A DNA stretch of 64,000 nucleotides, from NCBI GenBank assembly GCA_947652605.1, contig OX393576.1:65423528-65487527 (forward strand). Direction: 5' to 3'. Below are positions 18,637-30,506 of the stretch, in pieces (the stretch's first letter is position 1; each line of letters starts with the position of its first letter). Both the position numbers and the translations under genes were made by a program. The stretch is from Elmis aenea (lineage: Eukaryota > Arthropoda > Insecta > Coleoptera > Elmidae). The notes below the pieces were generated by a model. It saw only the letters and a program-made list of their open reading frames with translations. It was not told where the DNA came from and ran no database searches.

Positions 18637-20333
18637 GTATTTGTATGTGGAATTACTCTGGAAAAAAACTGGTATTCTTCTAAACTGAATAAACTATGAT
18701 TAGGTACCGTAAAATATCTATCAGATGGCAACAATATCTCCAAATCGTTAAAAAAATGACATGCCTTGTTTTCACCTAACACCTTCATACGTTTCGTCAT
18801 TTTTCTGCAAGCTCCTATAAATACATTGTTCATAAAGTATTTTATTGCAACCATATATTAAGTAAGGCTCAGATATTACATACCACGTTCATCGTAAGTA
18901 AAATAAACCTGGGCTTTAATAACTTGAAATTACTCCCGATACATTTTTCCGATATTTACCGCCCTAAAACAGTCAGAAGCTGCATTATCTGTGTTTAATC
19001 GTGTCAGCTACTTTGAAGATCATTAACCTGCTATACTGCGTTGCCGTCTTTTATGCTGAAAATGACTGCTTTTATTTCGCCTCATGAAAGATTGAGATAA
19101 AGCAATATCGCCGCAATATATATTTCATTTAGCAGCCGTAAGATAAATTATAAGTTGGCTTCGTTTAAATATTGTTTGGGTTGGTGAATGTTGGAACTGA
19201 AATTTCACCGTTGAATATCGTCATATACATAATATTGTCAAACAATATTTTTCATTTGGATTTCCAGTATGAAATAAAAGCATTCACACGTATTGTGAAT
19301 TACAAAATGAGAATGCTGAAATAAAATAACAAACTTTGCCTTTGATGTGCAAATGTAATTACTATGCATTCTTTTTAAAAACAATTATTATTTAGATTAC
19401 CATCAACCACTTCGTTCATTACCAGCTCTTTTAATAAATATTGAATTCCAAGTTTAATAACACTATTCCTGTTTTTATATTTAATAACTTTTCATACTTC
19501 CTAGTTTTTATGATAAAAGCTTTGCACATATGATCTACAAAGCTCATTTTATCGCAAATTCCAGTCTATAATAATTTCAAGCATGGCAGCTCCTTACAAT
19601 GTGCCTCCAGTAGGGCTGTCCATTCCTTCGTCTAACTAACTATCAAAAGATGTCAACAATGTGTCCATTAATATCACGTGGCTTTGCATGCATGCATTCG
19701 CAAGTTTCACAAAAGGTAAACCAAGAAGCTAGAAACTATGCTGTTATACTTTGATGTGGCATGCTACAATAAACGCTTGTATAATGAAAAAAAAGTATAT
19801 TGTATTTTGGGTTTTAATTCGGTACATGATTTTCCATTATTTTATAATTAACACAAATATTTTGATATTTGTTTGTTATTTTTAGATTAGCGGTTTATTT
19901 TGTGCTGTTATATTTTACTGAATTCAAAAGAAAAGTTTAAAATCAACATTCACTGCCCTCCAACCAATAGGGGTTGTTGGCAAGTGCTTAATTTCCGGCA
20001 ATGTTTGAAATTTAAATTGTTGCTCGCTCTAATACTTTGAGTAACAAAAACATTATTCATTAAATTGTAACAATCTTGTTATGCGTTAATAAGCTTTTTT
20101 TATTAAAAAATCATTATTGCGAAAAAAATTTAAGGTGCCTTAGTAATTGTCAGGTAATTGTTATCATTCAGTGAGTCGGAATTGGGCTTTGTAATGTCCA
20201 TAGAATTTTAGATGAGATATAATTAAATATAAGGATTGAACGGTATTTTCAAATGGTCGATTCGATAATATTAAACTAAGGTAAATTTGCTTAAAGGTTT
20301 TTTCATTAATTACTGTATGTTACTTTAATTGAA
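18637..20333. other. unrecognised intergenic DNA
   Basis: 1.7 kb without a convincing frame, RNA or repeat boundary. Confidence 0.35.
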
Positions 20334-21540
20334 CAACAGCAAATAATGGAAAAAACATATGAGCATAAAATAGAGCTAGAAACGCTCTTCATAGACTTCG
20401 AACAGGCATTTGACTTTATAAAAAGAAAACAACTCATGTCGGCACTGAAAGAATTAGGTTTATTAGAGAAAATGAGAAAAATAAGTTTAATGATGATGAA
20501 ATGGTCTGCCATTTGTATCAGAACTCAGAGAGGAGCCACACAAGAGATGGTAGTTAACAAAGGACTAAAACAAGGAGACTCCCTATCAACCACTCTATTT
20601 AACCTGGCACTGAAGTACCTACTAAGAAAAGTGTATAAAGGTAACCTTCGAACAGGTGGTGCACAAATCTTTGCATATGCGGATGACACAGTGATTATAA
20701 GTTAAACAAGGAAAATAATGGAAAGCATGACGAAAGACATAATAGACCATGGAGAAAAAATGGAATTAAAACTAAATCAGGCAAAAACAAAATTCATGAA
20801 ATTTGGAAGTAAACAAGCAATGGGAAGAGCCAAAATCGGAAATCTATAATTTGAGGAAGCGGAAACATTTAAATATTTGGGAGTTATGATATTCAGAATG
20901 GGAGAAAGAAATATGAAATAGAAGAAAAAATTACAAACGCCAATAAAGCTTTTTATGCCAATGAAAAATTACTGGAAAGTAAAATCCTCACGTAGAGATA
21001 TAAAATAAACATCTAAAACACAACAATTCTGCCTATATTACTATACGCCGCTGAATTAATGACCATGACAAAAAATGAAGAGAATGATCTGAGGATATTC
21101 GAAAGAAAAATCATGAGGGCAATACTTGGACCAATTAGAGTAACGGATACGGAATGCAGAATTAGAACAAATGCAGAAATTACGCAAGAACTGAAGGAAG
21201 GATACGTAATAACAAAAATAAGACAGCACAGGGCGAGATGGTTGGGATATGTCTTAAGAGCAGATGAGAGCACTCAAATCAATTCAGCGTTACAATGGGA
21301 TCCCGGAGGAAAGAGGAGACGTAGCAGACCAAGATCAAAATGGATGCAGGAAGTGAGAGACAATCTAAGCAGGGCAGGAGTTAGAAATTGGAAAGAAAAA
21401 GCAAAACATAGGGCTGAGTGGAGATAAGTTGTTCTTAGTATATGCTAATAGACTGGAACTGATCCTCCCAAAATAAAGGATCTAGAAAGCTTAAAAGCGG
21501 CTCAGCCTCACCGGGGGTATAGCCACTATATAATAATAAT
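20334..21540 (+). pseudogene. 5'-truncated, decayed non-LTR retrotransposon (LINE) reverse transcriptase
   Basis: The first frame (20346-20705) carries reverse transcriptase motifs: FIDFEQAFDFI (motif A), GLKQGDSLSTTLFNLAL (motif B) and FAYADDTVII (motif C with the catalytic YADD). It is broken by a stop at 20703, then recognisable but interrupted to about 21055, and open again at 21059-21427 with the usual LINE C-terminal region (ERKIMRAILGP, RARWLGYVLRAD, GGKRRRSRPRSKWMQEV). It ends in a (TAA)n-like tail near 21529-21540. The endonuclease and the N-terminal part of the polymerase are absent, so it is dead. The clade is not certain; the C-terminal region resembles elements often annotated in insects as endonuclease-reverse transcriptase. 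Confidence 0.85.
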
Positions 21541-22565
21541 TGTACGAGTTTTAAGGACACTTTGAGTTATTAAACAAAGGCTGCTTAGAAAACCCTATGG
21601 TTAACAAGTTAACAATCAGCAATACGTAATTTATAACTACTACAGGTTAAACGTCCCGAGTAACAATTGTTAACTTTGTGCCAATTACATGCACAGTCGT
21701 AACCCTACAATCATTAATCTCAACTTGCTGATGCAAACCAGTTGCGTGTTGTAATCGATTCGTTTATCGTTTTCTCAGAATTTATAGCACACTTGATTAA
21801 ATGAAGCAATTAAATTTTTAGTATTAAAATTATAAACGCGAATTATCAAAACCCAAAGCCACTTAAATGATAAGATATTTACTACTTATTCCAGACTTTG
21901 AATAATCAGCGGGAAATTTTTGCGCAGGTAACACGCAAAAAACACTATAAAGGAATAACAAGCTAACAATGAATAATAAAACTGGCAAAGTCGCGGATAT
22001 TTTAAAATTTAAAAAGAAACTGCTAAAGACGCTCTAAGGAATAACCAACTAAATAGATAGACCGTATCCTCTAAGTACTTATGTTTCATTTATTTTATAA
22101 ACAAAGTTTGTTTGCTCATAAGTAAATAGGGCGGTTTATCTAAACTTCTAAACTAATGCAAATAAAAAGTAAAGAAGTACATTATCCACTTTATGTTTAA
22201 ATTTTAAAATTACACTAAATGCTTTGTTTTCAAGTGTTCCCAGGGATAGATATGTAAATTAATTAACTAATTAAATCATCAAGTTTATTTAGTTTCAAGT
22301 TGCTAAAGTCGGTAAAGTATTTTAAAGTGGTCATATTAATTTCAATTTAATTAATAATAAACATTTCGTTTCCTCCTCATGCGGCGTTTCTCAAACTGTG
22401 GGCTTCCGGTCCCCGGAAAAAATACCTGTCCTCAGAAAATATTAAAATAATCATCCTATGAAACACAAAAATATCGCACAACTTGTAGATGTAATTGTGT
22501 AAATAACGGGGATTATATGTACGATATTATTGGGTCTATTTAGTCGATAATTTCTTCGAAGCATT
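21541..22565. other. mostly unrecognised; possible hAT end fragment
   Basis: No gene is visible. Near 22387 the phrase GTTTCTCAAACTGTGGGC resembles hAT terminal repeats, but I find no inverted partner. Confidence 0.3.
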
Positions 22566-22760
22566 GTATACCGAGCTCAGTGGCTGGTTGTGTTAACAAC
22601 CTAACTTGTAATCGGGAGATCGTGGGTTCGAATCCCAGGGCCGACTGTCATTATAGAGGTTTCAGGTGGTTTCCTCTACGGTGAAGGCAAATGCTGTGGC
22701 ATTACTTCCACCTTGTACCTCTAACGACTGAAAAGGGGGTCAACCCCCCCCCATAGCAGT
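22566..22760 (+). mobile_element. tRNA-derived SINE
   Basis: A tRNA-like head is clear: a box A-like GAGCTCAGTGGCTGG at 22573-22587 and an exact box B GGTTCGAATCC at 22625-22635, spaced as in a tRNA gene. The anticodon loop region (CTAACTTGTAATC) suggests a Thr(TGT)- or similar tRNA ancestor. A non-tRNA body follows (GGTGGTTTCCTCTACGGTGA, AAGGCAAATGCTGTGGCATT). It cannot fold as an intact tRNA at its acceptor stem, so it is not a functional tRNA gene. The 3' end is uncertain. Confidence 0.7.
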
Positions 22761-22889
22761 CTGCCGCGCCAACGAAAACACACGTGAGTCAACAAACATC
22801 GTATAAGACACTTTTTCTGCATCAATTTAAAAACACTTCTTAGGGTCAATAAAAAAATGTAAATGTTGAAGAGTTGTCAAGCAATATTT

Positions 22890-23156
22890 TAGGCCGTTGT
22901 AATACGGTGTTACAGTCCAAATATTACTATGGGAAACCTTTTAATAAGTATAAAACATCTACCAAATATCATTCTCCTACATTCATCCAAATTTGAAAAA
23001 TAAAATAAAAACCTACTTTTACCGCTCCCCTTTAGGGGGGTGTAACTCCGAAAGGAGACGTCTAAGGAAAAAATGTTATGTGAAAGACCCCCCCTTAAGT
23101 TTCGATAAGGAATCACCTCCCAAATTTTTTCGCAATATTTAAGAAACACCCTGTAT
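22890..23156. repeat. repeat with one mariner-type right end
   Basis: It ends AAGAAACACCCTGTATAAAT at about 23157. It contains short GC-rich patches (CCCCTTTAGGGGGGTG). No left terminus is visible. Confidence 0.4.
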
Positions 23157-23159
23157 AAA

Positions 23160-23285
23160 TAAGTGAAAAATTTGAAAAATTCTCGAGATTCTCTTAAACA
23201 ATTTGTCGAGAAACAAAATTCTCGAAATTTAAAAATAAAAAATTCTCGAGAAAAGAGATTCAAAATTATTCAGAATTCTCGATCA
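23160..23285. repeat. cluster of TCTCGAGAA-type short palindromes
   Basis: Five variants of TTCTCGAGAA (CTCGAG, GTCGAG, TTCTCGAA, TTCTCGAGAA, TTCTCGAT) occur within ~110 bases. Some fit a degenerate heat-shock-element pattern of alternating TTC and GAA blocks, but spacing is irregular. Confidence 0.35.
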
Positions 23286-24000
23286 CAATCTTTATTCAGG
23301 AATGTACCAATAATATGGGTAAATGCCTGCTCAAATAATTTGCTAAATCGGTTGATTGTACATGCTAATGATTACAAAAGGAACAACGATCCGTATGCAC
23401 TAACATTGTATCTGCTGGCTGGCGTACCTAAAAATGTATGTACATATGTCGTTTTAAAGAACTACGAGTGTGCTCTCCCCTGGGGTTTAGCATTGCTGTA
23501 ACTCAAATCAAGCAGGGCAATGCATATTAAATGCCACTGGATTAACAATCACAAACACGGGGACGTGCCTATTGCTGTATTATTTTTTAATGTATGGCGT
23601 AAATTATGTGTGACGTTATCGCAATCTGTAACTGTTGCGTGAACATGCTATCGATTTTACTTTGGTGGCGCATTGACGCTTTATAATAGTTTTAAAGCGC
23701 ACATGCTTGACATTTTTGCATGTCATTGTTTTAATGTCACAGCTACATTATTCTATCACCGCTAATCGACATTTCGTTAATGACTTTACAATTTTACCAG
23801 CGTTGACAAATTTTTCTGCAAGTCGACACAATAATAATCGACAGGATAAGTACACGTTTCTACTAAGTGAATGTTTGAAATGTTGTAGGCGCTACAAACC
23901 TTTTGTTAAAATACGCCTCTATTTTATAAGGCAGTTCCTCACAAAAGTGCATGAAAAAAGTGCGCATGCAGTATTAAAAAAAAACAAAAAATGATTTTAG
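23286..24000. other. higher-complexity unique DNA, no assigned function
   Basis: This stretch is less AT-rich than its surroundings and carries two modest frames (23163-23501, 23707-23994) without a family signature. It could be regulatory. I see no splice-supported exon. Confidence 0.3.
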
Positions 24001-24420
24001 ATAGGCACTCGAAGTTCAACATGAATTTCGTGTTTTTGCCTACCCATGCATCCACAAAAATAAAAATTGGAATTTGACTTTCAAAATTTGAATTTAGCCC
24101 TATTTTAAGATTCCAAATAACTTTTTCCTATAAAATGTTTTTCTATCTCCCAAAGGCTTATTCTTGCGAATGTTTCAAAAATCGTTAAAATCTAGTGTCC
24201 TATTACTTTTTATCAAACTTTTTTTTATCTTAAAATTAGTTTTAGACCATGCATCAACTTTTATCAGGAATAAAATTTTCTGAGAAATCAATAATAAAAA
24301 ACTTTTCCATTTGTTGCAGACTTTTTAAATTTTGAAATTTCTTAAAAACTAAAAATTGGAATTTGACTCTCAAAATTTAAATTTAGCCTTATTTTAATAT
24401 TCCAAATAATAAGAAGCGAA
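24001..24420. repeat. stray copy of the inner module of the 32.7 kb hAT-type element
   Basis: The segment near 24228-24345 (AATTAGTTTTAGACCATGCA ... AATAAAAAACTTTTCCATTT) matches modules at 33508-33600 and 33770-33875. No ends are recognisable. Confidence 0.5.
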
Positions 24421-25034
24421 TTGATTTTAGAGGTAATGGTTCGCCCTTTTCCTATTTTGTTTTTAAGATATCTTTTTCTTCTCTCTCGAACTCGTTAAAA
24501 TGTTACCTAAATATTTGTAGACTTTTGTAGTAGTGATATTTCAATTATCCAGAGTCTGATCTTCTTCTTCACATCCCACTGCCATAGGTTGAGTTTTTGT
24601 GTTTATAGAAACGTGAACAAACCTAGTAGGATTTATCAGTATTTTTAAATCGATTGAAAAGCAAACGTTTAATCTCAAACCAAAGAACAATGGAATTACA
24701 CAACTTTTACAATAAACGAACCAATTTTTATTGTTCTTGTGTCCGGTTTGTTTTCATACGTGTGTATGTCAATTCCGATTTTACAACGATTTGTTTATTC
24801 CAGGTTTAGTTTCTATGTTACGATATTTATTTTTCCAGATGGTGTTATTCAATTTGCTTTGACAGTTTGATTTTCTATTTCATGCAAGATGTCAGTTTTA
24901 TTTTCAAGTAATCTTCGGACATTACCTGTTTCTGATCATGGTTAAAATTATTTTAGCAGCTACTTCAGAATTGCTTTTGTATATTTGAATCGCTGATTGC
25001 CAAAAAAGTCTATTTTACCTAACTTTCGGGAATA
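24421..25034. other. unrecognised AT-rich DNA
   Basis: Nothing beyond short AT-rich frames on both strands. Confidence 0.3.
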
Positions 25035-25044
25035 TTCAAAAAAC

Positions 25045-27151
25045 AGGTCCGTCAAGTTGGAGCTACAACATAACAAAAAACAAAAACTTTTAACGTCATA
25101 ATTTTTCCTCATTTTTTGCCAATTTTTGCTATGCTTTTTAAATTTTTTGCTGGTCTCTAATAGAAGATAATTAAAAAAAAAGAATTGTAACTCCAACTTT
25201 ACGCTGAGTTACATTTGCTAAAAAGTCAAAATGTTTTCATGTCACAATTTTTTGCTCATTTTTTGCTAATTTTTGCTGTACTTTTTAAATTTTTTGCTGT
25301 TCGCTTTTCCAAGATATGTAGTTTTTTCGTAATCATTATGTGCTAGAAATAGGTGGTATTCTTGGATATACAACACGAATAACTTCGAATAACCAAAATT
25401 TACGTCAATGTTTTGTTCTAATAACTTTATAATAATTTATAAAGTTAACTTATATACACACTTTCAATTTATTGCTATTTAAAAGTAGTTATGTTGCAGT
25501 TTTTGTAAAAACCATAAAGTTTCTTTACATGACTATCAGTTAAGGCATTGTTACACTCCAATAAAATTGAACAATAGGTACATAAATTCAGACCTGCAAA
25601 TAACAATGCTTAAGACCCACCAGAAATAGGACTAGGTTCTTTTTGTAGAAATAAACATTTTTAGTTGACAATGTTACAACAATAAAAAAATGTTAGTACA
25701 AAAACCTAATTTTTACTCTTATGTGATGTGGGACATATGTGTCCCTTTAATGGTCTAAAGAGGGTTAAAAAGTCGTAAATTTTTTTTTTTTTTTTATTAA
25801 ACTGGAATTTGACTTTGAGATGCAAAAAATTATTTACATCAAGATTTGTGGCTTATCGTTGCTGTATTTTTTAAATATTTGGTTGGTCTCTCAGAGAAAA
25901 TGCAACAAATCGACATAATTATAACATATACCAAGCTACTAAACAATATTTTCTATTTAAAGTGGAAAACAAAGACATTTGCATCATTCCGTGATGTCAA
26001 GTCGCTAAAAAATTGGTCGATGTTGCGATATTGCAAGTCTACATTAAAAAGATTATATTAGATTTGGTGAAAAAATTACTTAAGTACATGGAAGAAGAAG
26101 GTTTACAGTGTTGCGGGTTCGAAGGATGTTTTTTAAGAAATAATATTTTTTAAACGCTTTTAATTATATATTAAATAAACATATATGTACAGGTACACGT
26201 ATCAACAATACATGTATGTATTGCTACAAACATCTAATTTTAAAAATCAAATAAAACGTACGTACATATAAACCCTCGTCACCTAAAATAATCATGCCAT
26301 ACAAAAAAACTATTTACAACTTTTTAACCCTCTTTAGACCATTAAAGCGACACATATGTCCCACATCACATAAGAATAAAAATTAGGTTTTTGTATTACC
26401 ATTTTTTTATTTGTTGTAACATTGTCAACTAAAAATGTTTATTTCTACAAAAAGAACCTAGTCCTATTTCTGGTGGGTCTTAAGCATTGTTATTTGCAGG
26501 TCTGAATTTATGTACCTATTGTTCAATTTTATTGGAGTGCCTTAACTGATAGTCATGTCAAGAAACTTTATGGTTTTTACAAAAACTGCAGCAAAACTAC
26601 TTTTAAATATCAATAAATTGAAAGTGTGTATATAAGTTAACTTTATAAATTATTATAAAGTTATTAGAACAAAACATTGACGTAAATTTTGGTTATTCGA
26701 AGTTATTCGTGTTGTATATCCAAGAATACCACCTATTTCTAGCACATAATGATTATGAAAAAACTACATATCTTGGAAAAGCGAACAGCAAAAAATTTAA
26801 AAAGTACAGCAAAAATTAGCAAAAAATGAGCAAATGTAACTCAGCGTAAAGTTGGAGTTACAATTCTTTTTTTTTAATTATCTCCCATTAGAGACCAGCA
26901 AAAAATTTAAAAAATACAGCAAAAATTAGCAAAAAATGAGCAAAAAATTGTGACATGAAAACATTTTGACTTTTTAGCAAATGTAACTCAGCGTAAAGTT
27001 GGAGTTACAATTCTTTTTTTTTAATTATCTCCCATTAGAGACCAGCAAAAAATTTAAAAAGTATAGCAAAAATTAGCAAAAAATGAGCAAAAAATTATGA
27101 CGTTAAAAGTTTTTGTTTTTTGTTATGTTGTAGCTCCAACTTGACGGACCT
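25045..27151. mobile_element. 2.1 kb fold-back (FB-like) element with 9-10 bp target duplication
   Basis: Ends AGGTCCGTCAAGTTGGAGCT and its inverted partner at 27132-27151 are flanked by TTCAAAAAAC (25035-25044 and 27151-27160), a 9 or 10 bp duplication depending on the boundary base. The arms are long inverted copies (about 25045-25775 and 26320-27151) and differ only at scattered positions. A ~147 bp unit within the right arm is present twice (about 26830-26976 and 26977-27123) but once in the left arm. The spacer at 25780-26320 holds one 71-codon frame (25846-26061) with no recognisable similarity and no transposase. Long inverted arms made of tandem units plus a 9 bp duplication are the hallmarks of Drosophila FB elements, which are linked to the Mutator-like superfamily. 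Confidence 0.8.
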
Positions 27152-27160
27152 TCAAAAAAC

Positions 27161-28090
27161 TGTTTAATTTTTTAAAAACCAAAGTTATCTTCGAACAATT
27201 AATCAGCAGCTTTGTCGAAAGTATACATTCACTAAAATTATAAAAACTTATTTAAAAAGTTAACTTAACGTTTAAGTAATAGCAAAACTGCTGAACATTT
27301 AAATTTCATATTCTACACGGAGACTCGCTCAATTTAATATTTCCAAAATTTCTGTTGCTAAATCAGATCTTGTCAAGCAAATTCAAAACAATTTACGTCT
27401 TCCGAACGAAATTATTTTCATATTTGACTGTCAACATGCATTAATGTAAATCCGTCTGATTTCATTATGCTAACCGACATAGCAAAATTCTATGAGTGTG
27501 CTACATTATGCAAAGCTTGTTAAAAACAACCTGAGTTTGCATTACATACAATGAAAGTTCTACACAAAAAATTCATCTAAATTATAATGTTATAGTTCAT
27601 ATCAAATATCTGAATATAAATTGTCGGTTTAAAATAATTGTAGATGCAGTCAAATAAATTATTAAACTGCTTGCAAAATGAATGAGATCATTTGAAAATT
27701 GCCTAGAAGAGAGTAACGTAGGTAGAAATGCAAATGGCTTACAACTAAGTGCTCAGAGAAGTTAATTTATGCGTAAAGTAATTATAGCGTTTTACTAATT
27801 GACTGTAAACCAGTGCGAACTTTGAAATTGAAACCAATAATTTGAAAGAGGAGCGCTAAAGTAATGCAATCTGACTGTAATTTAATCAAATTTGAACTTC
27901 TCTTTCAACATTTAAATGAAACCAGTATATTTTGATTTGGATTTGCAGATTTCAATTTAAAGTTTTGCTAATCGTAATTAAATTCATTTGCTATTGCAAT
28001 TTTGTAGCATTATTAATCACGGATTAATGAAAATTAAAAAATGTAATTATGGACAATTTTGAAAACACTGCAATAGTCTGAATAAATTCA
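27161..28090. other. unrecognised intergenic DNA
   Basis: No frame, RNA or repeat end that I can support. Confidence 0.35.
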
Positions 28091-28094
28091 TATA

Positions 28095-28360
28095 CAGGGT
28101 GCCCCAGATAACATTTTCACTATGGATCTCGCTTATTACAAGAGATACAGGTTTACTTAAATTAGATGAATTATTCATTGGTATGAGAGGAGCTATAATC
28201 TATTTTATAGAACTGTTTTGTAATTCGATAGTCTTTGTAGCAAATTTGTTATCATATAATTTTGGGCAGCTTTACCACTAATGAAAATTTTGGCATGTTG
28301 AGATGCCACATTTTTTTGCCATAGAAACTTTGTAAAAACGGATAGTTTTATTCTTGGATT
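28095..28360. repeat. solo left end of the 36.2 kb MITE family
   Basis: CAGGGTGCCCCAGATAACAT and the following text around GATACAGGTTTACTTAAATT match the left end of the element at 36202-36611. The right end is missing. Confidence 0.55.
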
Positions 28361-28602
28361 TGTTTTGGATTTTTGGTTGGTTTCTCAGCGGAAACATATT
28401 CTTTTAAATTTATTTTCATATTTCTGTAATTACTCGCAATATGTGGCCTTCACTAGGGATGTGTATTTATTTACAAAACGAACATCCTCTGCAAACTGTT
28501 CATTATGTCCCGAGAAATATTAACTTTAGACATAGGACATACTGAATATTTTTTTATCAGCAAATAATGTATTTACAAGAAAACGTAAAACTAGGTATAC
28601 AG

Positions 28603-28990
28603 GGTAGAGGGTGTTCCATTTGAAATAGTAAAGTTGCATATTGATTCTTGAAAACTAAATACTCTGTGCATTTAAAAACAATTGTAGGTTATATAGCTAA
28701 TAAAATCTAACAACTTTTGTGGTAAAAACTTTTTTGTAACTACCCTAATAACAGAGATAACAAATAATTTGTCTTGCAATTAGCTTAATTTTTGACCCTA
28801 CGCATCCACCAGAATAATAACTCTGGAAATGTTAACTCAAGACAAAACCATGCTTAATATTTTTTAAAGGCAATTCATTTATCTACAAGAAAATGTTAAA
28901 ATATACCGGGTGTTCTATTTGAAATAGTAAAGTTGCATATTGATTCTCGGAAACTAAATACTCTGTGCATTTAAAAATAATTGTAGGCTA
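28603..28990. repeat. two direct copies of a CAGGGTGTTCCATTTG repeat
   Basis: The phrase CATTTGAAATAGTAAAGTTGCATATTG-like text occurs at 28617 and again at 28916, each followed by the same ~80 bases (AAACTAAATACTCTGTGCAT). The second copy is interrupted at 28992 by the mariner-like element and resumes at 30507. Confidence 0.65.
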
Positions 28991-28992
28991 TA

Positions 28993-30504
28993 CAGGGTGG
29001 TGCTTTTTTCGATGCTCACCATTGCTATCTTGGACACGGTAAGAGATACAAGGTCGGTTAAATTAGAGAAAAGTTGCACATTTTTATGACGATTAAGAAT
29101 CTGAAAAGAAATCCTGGATATTTTGATTCGTTTTTGATTTATTACAAAAAAACTCAAAAATGTCATTTTAGAAAAATATTATTATCTTCCCTACCACTGA
29201 TTCTATTTAATTTAAACTTGGTAACTTTATGTTTTTGACCGTCCTGGTTTTGATGACGTTAACAGAAATTTTCTAAGACTTCTAGATTTCAAGTTGCGAT
29301 AGTCAACTTTTTTATTTCTTATGGCCGCCATATTGGATTTTTACACCATCAGACAGACAAAAAAATTTGCTTTTCACATTGGTAACCAACATACCTTTTT
29401 TCTTTCAAAAAACTTGTTGAAATTTTAAAATTTGTGTAAATAATTCATAAAATCGAGAATGCTCTGAAAAACAATTGAAATTATGATATAAATAAAACCT
29501 ACGGAACATTTATTGCTCTAATGATAACGAAATTAAGATTATTGGAAACATATTTAAAAAATATGTTAGGCGAATTGCCATTATTAACAATTCAAAATCA
29601 TCAGTAGTTTCAGCAAGAAGGAGCTGGTCCTCACAACGCCCGCATTGTAAAAGGATATTAATTTAGATTTACGCTTTCAAAATTCATGACGGTACGTTTG
29701 ATCCTGTTCATTGGCCTCCGCGATCGCCATGTTTAACGCCTATGGATTACTTTTACATTGATGTTGTTTATGCAACCCTAACGGAAAATATTTAACTTCT
29801 TCGCCGTTAAATCAAAAATGCTTTCGACTCTATTTCGAGACAAACTATCCTAAAGGCAGTGGACGAAATGAATTTGAGGACTAACCACTACATCATACAT
29901 AACGGCGCGCACTTTAAACAATTTAAATAATTATTTATCTGGTGTTCTAAATTTATTGTCATTTCGTTATTTTATTAGACCTATAAAATGTTGTGTCACT
30001 TTTATTTATATTATAATTTCAATTGTTTTTTAGAACATTCACGATTTTATAGATTATTTATACAAATTTTCAAATTTCAAGAAGTTTTTTGAAAGAAAAA
30101 AGGTATGTTGGTTACCAATCTGAAAAGCTAATTTTTTTGTCGGTCTGATGGTGTAAAAATCCAATATGGCGGCCATAAGAAATAAAAAAGTTGACTATCG
30201 CAACTTGAAATCTAGAAGGTTTAGAAAATTTCTGTTGATGTTATCAAACCCAGGATGGTCGAAAACATAAAGTTACCAAGTTTAAATTAAATAGAATCAG
30301 TGGTAGGGAAGATAATAATATTTTTCTAAAATCACATTTTTCAGTTTTTTTGTAATAAATCAAAAACGAATCAAACTATCCAAGATTTCTTTTTAGATTC
30401 TCAATGGCCATAAAAATGTGCAACTTTTCTCTAATTTAACCGACCTTGTATCTCTTACCGTGTCCAAGATAGCAATGGTGAGCATCGAAAAAAGCACCAC
30501 CCTG
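28993..30504 (+). mobile_element. dead mariner-like transposon with ~0.45 kb inverted ends
   Basis: Ends CAGGGTGGTGCTTTTTTCGA and its exact inverted partner are flanked by TA on each side. Similarity between the two ends continues for about 450 bases, up to TTGGTAACCAACATACCTTT at 29380 and its partner near 30100. The middle carries a transposase remnant. The paralogous repeat copy at 28690 shows the uninterrupted site, confirming the boundaries and a TA duplication. Confidence 0.85.
29608..29931 (+). pseudogene. mariner-like transposase C-terminal remnant
   Basis: Readable pieces in shifting frames are FQQEGAGPHNARIV, then DPVHWPPRSPCLTPMDYFY, then AVDEMNLRTNHYIIHNGAHF and a stop. They match the end of DDE transposases of the Tc1/mariner group, where QQDGAPPH and RSPDLTP carry the second and third catalytic Asp. 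Here those positions read Glu and Cys, and stops interrupt the text, so no active enzyme is possible. The N-terminal DNA-binding region is not recognisable. Confidence 0.8.
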
Positions 30505-30506
30505 TA

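Noticed and set aside
22387..22460. A hAT element starting GTTTCTCAAACTGTGGGC
   Set aside because: No inverted partner or target duplication was found.
22566..22640. A functional tRNA gene
   Set aside because: Box A and B are present, but the acceptor stem does not pair and a SINE-like body follows.
23163..23501. 112-codon frame as a gene
   Set aside because: It starts in the TCTCGAGAA cluster, has no recognisable domain and no supported splice sites.
25846..26061. Transposase of the fold-back element in its spacer
   Set aside because: The 71-codon frame has no DDE or zinc-finger motif and is too short; kept only as part of the spacer.
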